Source of the DNA: Betaproteobacteria bacterium
GTDB lineage: Bacteria; Pseudomonadota; Gammaproteobacteria; Burkholderiales; Usitatibacteraceae
Assembly (NCBI GenBank): GCA_016720855.1
Contig: JADKJU010000002.1
Coordinates: 372,001-436,000 of the forward strand
Direction: 5' to 3'
Length of the DNA: 64,000 nucleotides
Positions 62,879-64,000 of this stretch are shown one piece after another. Within the stretch, counting starts at the first letter, position 1; the number at the start of each line of letters is the position of its first letter. The notes beneath the pieces are model-generated. The model did not search any database, was not told the DNA's origin, and saw nothing but the letters and a program-made list of their open reading frames with translations. Position numbers and translations under genes: made by a program.

Positions 62879-64000
62879 GCGCAACGCGTGGCGAGAGCCA
62901 CGCGGACAGGCGCTCCAGGGCGCCGCGGTTCGACTGCGCGAAGCGCAGGGCGCGCCCGCCCATCTCGGCGCGCCGGCTCCCATCGTCGAGGAGGGCGAGC
63001 GCCATGGCCACCGCCTCCGGGGCATCGCGTGCGCGCAATCCCGCGCCCTCGGCCAGGGCGGCCTGCGCCGCGCTCTCGAAGTTGAACGTGTGCGGCCCGA
63101 AGATCACCGGCCGGCCTACCGCGCAGGGCTCGATGAGGTTCTGCCCGCCGTAGGACTTCAGGCTTCCCCCGACGAACACCACGTCCGCCGCGGCGTAATA
63201 GGCCAGCATCTCGCCCATCGAATCGCCCAGCAGGTAACGCGCGCCCGCGGGCACCGGAACACCCTGGCTGCGGCGCGCCACGGGCCCGCCACGCGCGGCC
63301 AGCAGCGAGGCCACCTCGTCGAATCGCTGCGGATGGCGAGGCACGATGATCACCAGGATGTCCGCGTCTGGCTGCGCCGCCTCGATCGCCTGGACGAGCA
63401 GTTCCTCCTCGCCGTCGCGGGTGCTGCCCAGGACCCACACACGGCGCCCCGTCCCGAACAGCGCACGCAGCTCGCGGCCGCGCTGGACGTCGTCGTCGGG
63501 TACCGCAAGGTCGAACTTGATGTTGCCAGTGACCGCGACGTTCCTGGCCCCGAGGGCTTCGAGGCGCGTGGCGTCCACGGCGGTCTGCGCGGCGATTCCC
63601 GAGAGGTTGCCGAGGGCTTCACGCGCAAGCCCTGCGATCCGTGCATATCCGACCGCGGAGCGCTCCGAAAGGCGCGCGTTCACGAGGAAGACCGGAATGC
63701 CGCGCTCATGACAGGCGGCGAGCAGGTTCGGCCAGATTTCCGTTTCCAGCAACACGCCGAAGTCGGGCTTCGTGCGGGCGAGGAAGCGGCGAACCGCGAA
63801 GCCCAGGTCCCAGGGAAGCCAGGCCTGCGTGACCCGGTCGCCGAAGATCTCGCGTCCCGTGGCGCGGCCCGTGGGCGTCATGTGCGTGAGCAGGATCGAG
63901 GCGCCGGGGTGGTCGCGGCGCAACATCTCGATGAGCGGGGCGGCGGCACGGGTTTCGCCTACGGACACGGCATGCACCCAGATCACCGATGCGCCGCCCG
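62853..64000 (-). CDS. waaA: 3-deoxy-D-manno-octulosonic acid (Kdo) transferase WaaA (5' end outside window)
   Basis: WaaA (KdtA) transfers Kdo to lipid A precursors in the cytoplasmic leaflet. About 381 residues are visible and the frame is still open at base 64000; E. coli WaaA has 425, so roughly the first 45 residues are missing. Family blocks are WVHAVSVGETRAA, the catalytic-region LETEIWPNLL, NARLSERS, GSTRDGEEE and the GT-B C-terminal motif GGSLKSYGGQNLIEP. It is convergent with tolC. Confidence 0.95.
   Translation of the reverse strand, partial: GGASVIWVHAVSVGETRAAAPLIEMLRRDHPGASILLTHMTPTGRATGREIFGDRVTQAWLPWDLGFAVRRFLARTKPDFGVLLETEIWPNLLAACHERGIPVFLVNARLSERSAVGYARIAGLAREALGNLSGIAAQTAVDATRLEALGARNVAVTGNIKFDLAVPDDDVQRGRELRALFGTGRRVWVLGSTRDGEEELLVQAIEAAQPDADILVIIVPRHPQRFDEVASLLAARGGPVARRSQGVPVPAGARYLLGDSMGEMLAYYAAADVVFVGGSLKSYGGQNLIEPCAVGRPVIFGPHTFNFESAAQAALAEGAGLRARDAPEAVAMALALLDDGSRRAEMGGRALRFAQSNRGALERLSAWLSPRVAPSRAPARG

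Overview
The window is a compact, high-GC stretch of bacterial chromosome beginning inside dnaA, so it lies beside the replication origin. Gene content and order point to a betaproteobacterium: dnaA-dnaN-gyrB; def-fmt-htpX-rsmB-DUF4390-ntrY-ntrX; pilMNOPQ followed by aroK-aroB; pilGHIJL; thiD-thiE-hemL. I cannot resolve the order or family from sequence alone. Coding density is very high. No stretch longer than 300 bases lacks a gene, and I saw no tRNA, rRNA, insertion sequence, phage gene or CRISPR array.

Layout. (1) 1-4641: dnaA (3' part), dnaN and gyrB on +, with DnaA boxes between dnaA and dnaN. (2) 4671-9699, minus: a LysM protein with its own terminator, then dprA and topA. (3) 9815-17482, plus: def, fmt, htpX, rsmB, a DUF4390 protein and the NtrY/NtrX two-component pair; ntrX carries an apparent one-base frameshift before its DNA-binding domain. 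(4) 17489-24908, minus: a tightly coupled seven-gene unit of a peptide-type ABC importer (oppABCDF-like) followed by an N-formylglutamate amidohydrolase-family enzyme with a striking histidine-rich tail and an aspartoacylase/succinylglutamate desuccinylase-family enzyme. (5) 25022-32117: a TPR protein (+), then the minus-strand pilMNOPQ operon (type IV pilus inner-membrane alignment complex and secretin) with aroK-aroB downstream. (6) 32296-41633: PBP1A and an uncharacterised protein (+), hemB and engB (-), cytochrome c4 (+), and the minus-strand unit thiD-thiE-hemL-GGDEF. (7) 41767-51509, plus: rubredoxin and the Pil-Chp chemosensory operon pilG-pilH-pilI-pilJ-pilL. (8) 51529-54402, minus: uppP and thiC, thiC preceded by a TPP riboswitch. 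(9) 54486-60205, plus: a TetR regulator and HlyD/ABC exporter operon matching E. coli cecR-ybhG-ybhF-ybhS-ybhR in order. (10) 60447-64000: a Pcm-family methyltransferase, a rhodanese and tolC (+), converging on waaA (-), which runs off the window.

How the genes work together. Replication and topology genes cluster at the origin. Two separate loci build and steer type IV pili. Envelope functions recur (PBP1A, UppP, WaaA, TolC, LysM protein), and haem and thiamine synthesis are interleaved. Most multi-gene units are translationally coupled through ATGA or GTGA stop/start overlaps. Several convergent pairs share their last four bases, and tolC/waaA end inside a perfect inverted repeat.

The least ordinary items are the importer-plus-deacylase operon with its His-rich enzyme, the frameshifted ntrX with degraded ATPase motifs, the near-leaderless TetR gene with an operator abutting its start codon, and plus-oriented terminator-like hairpins in the hemB-engB interval.
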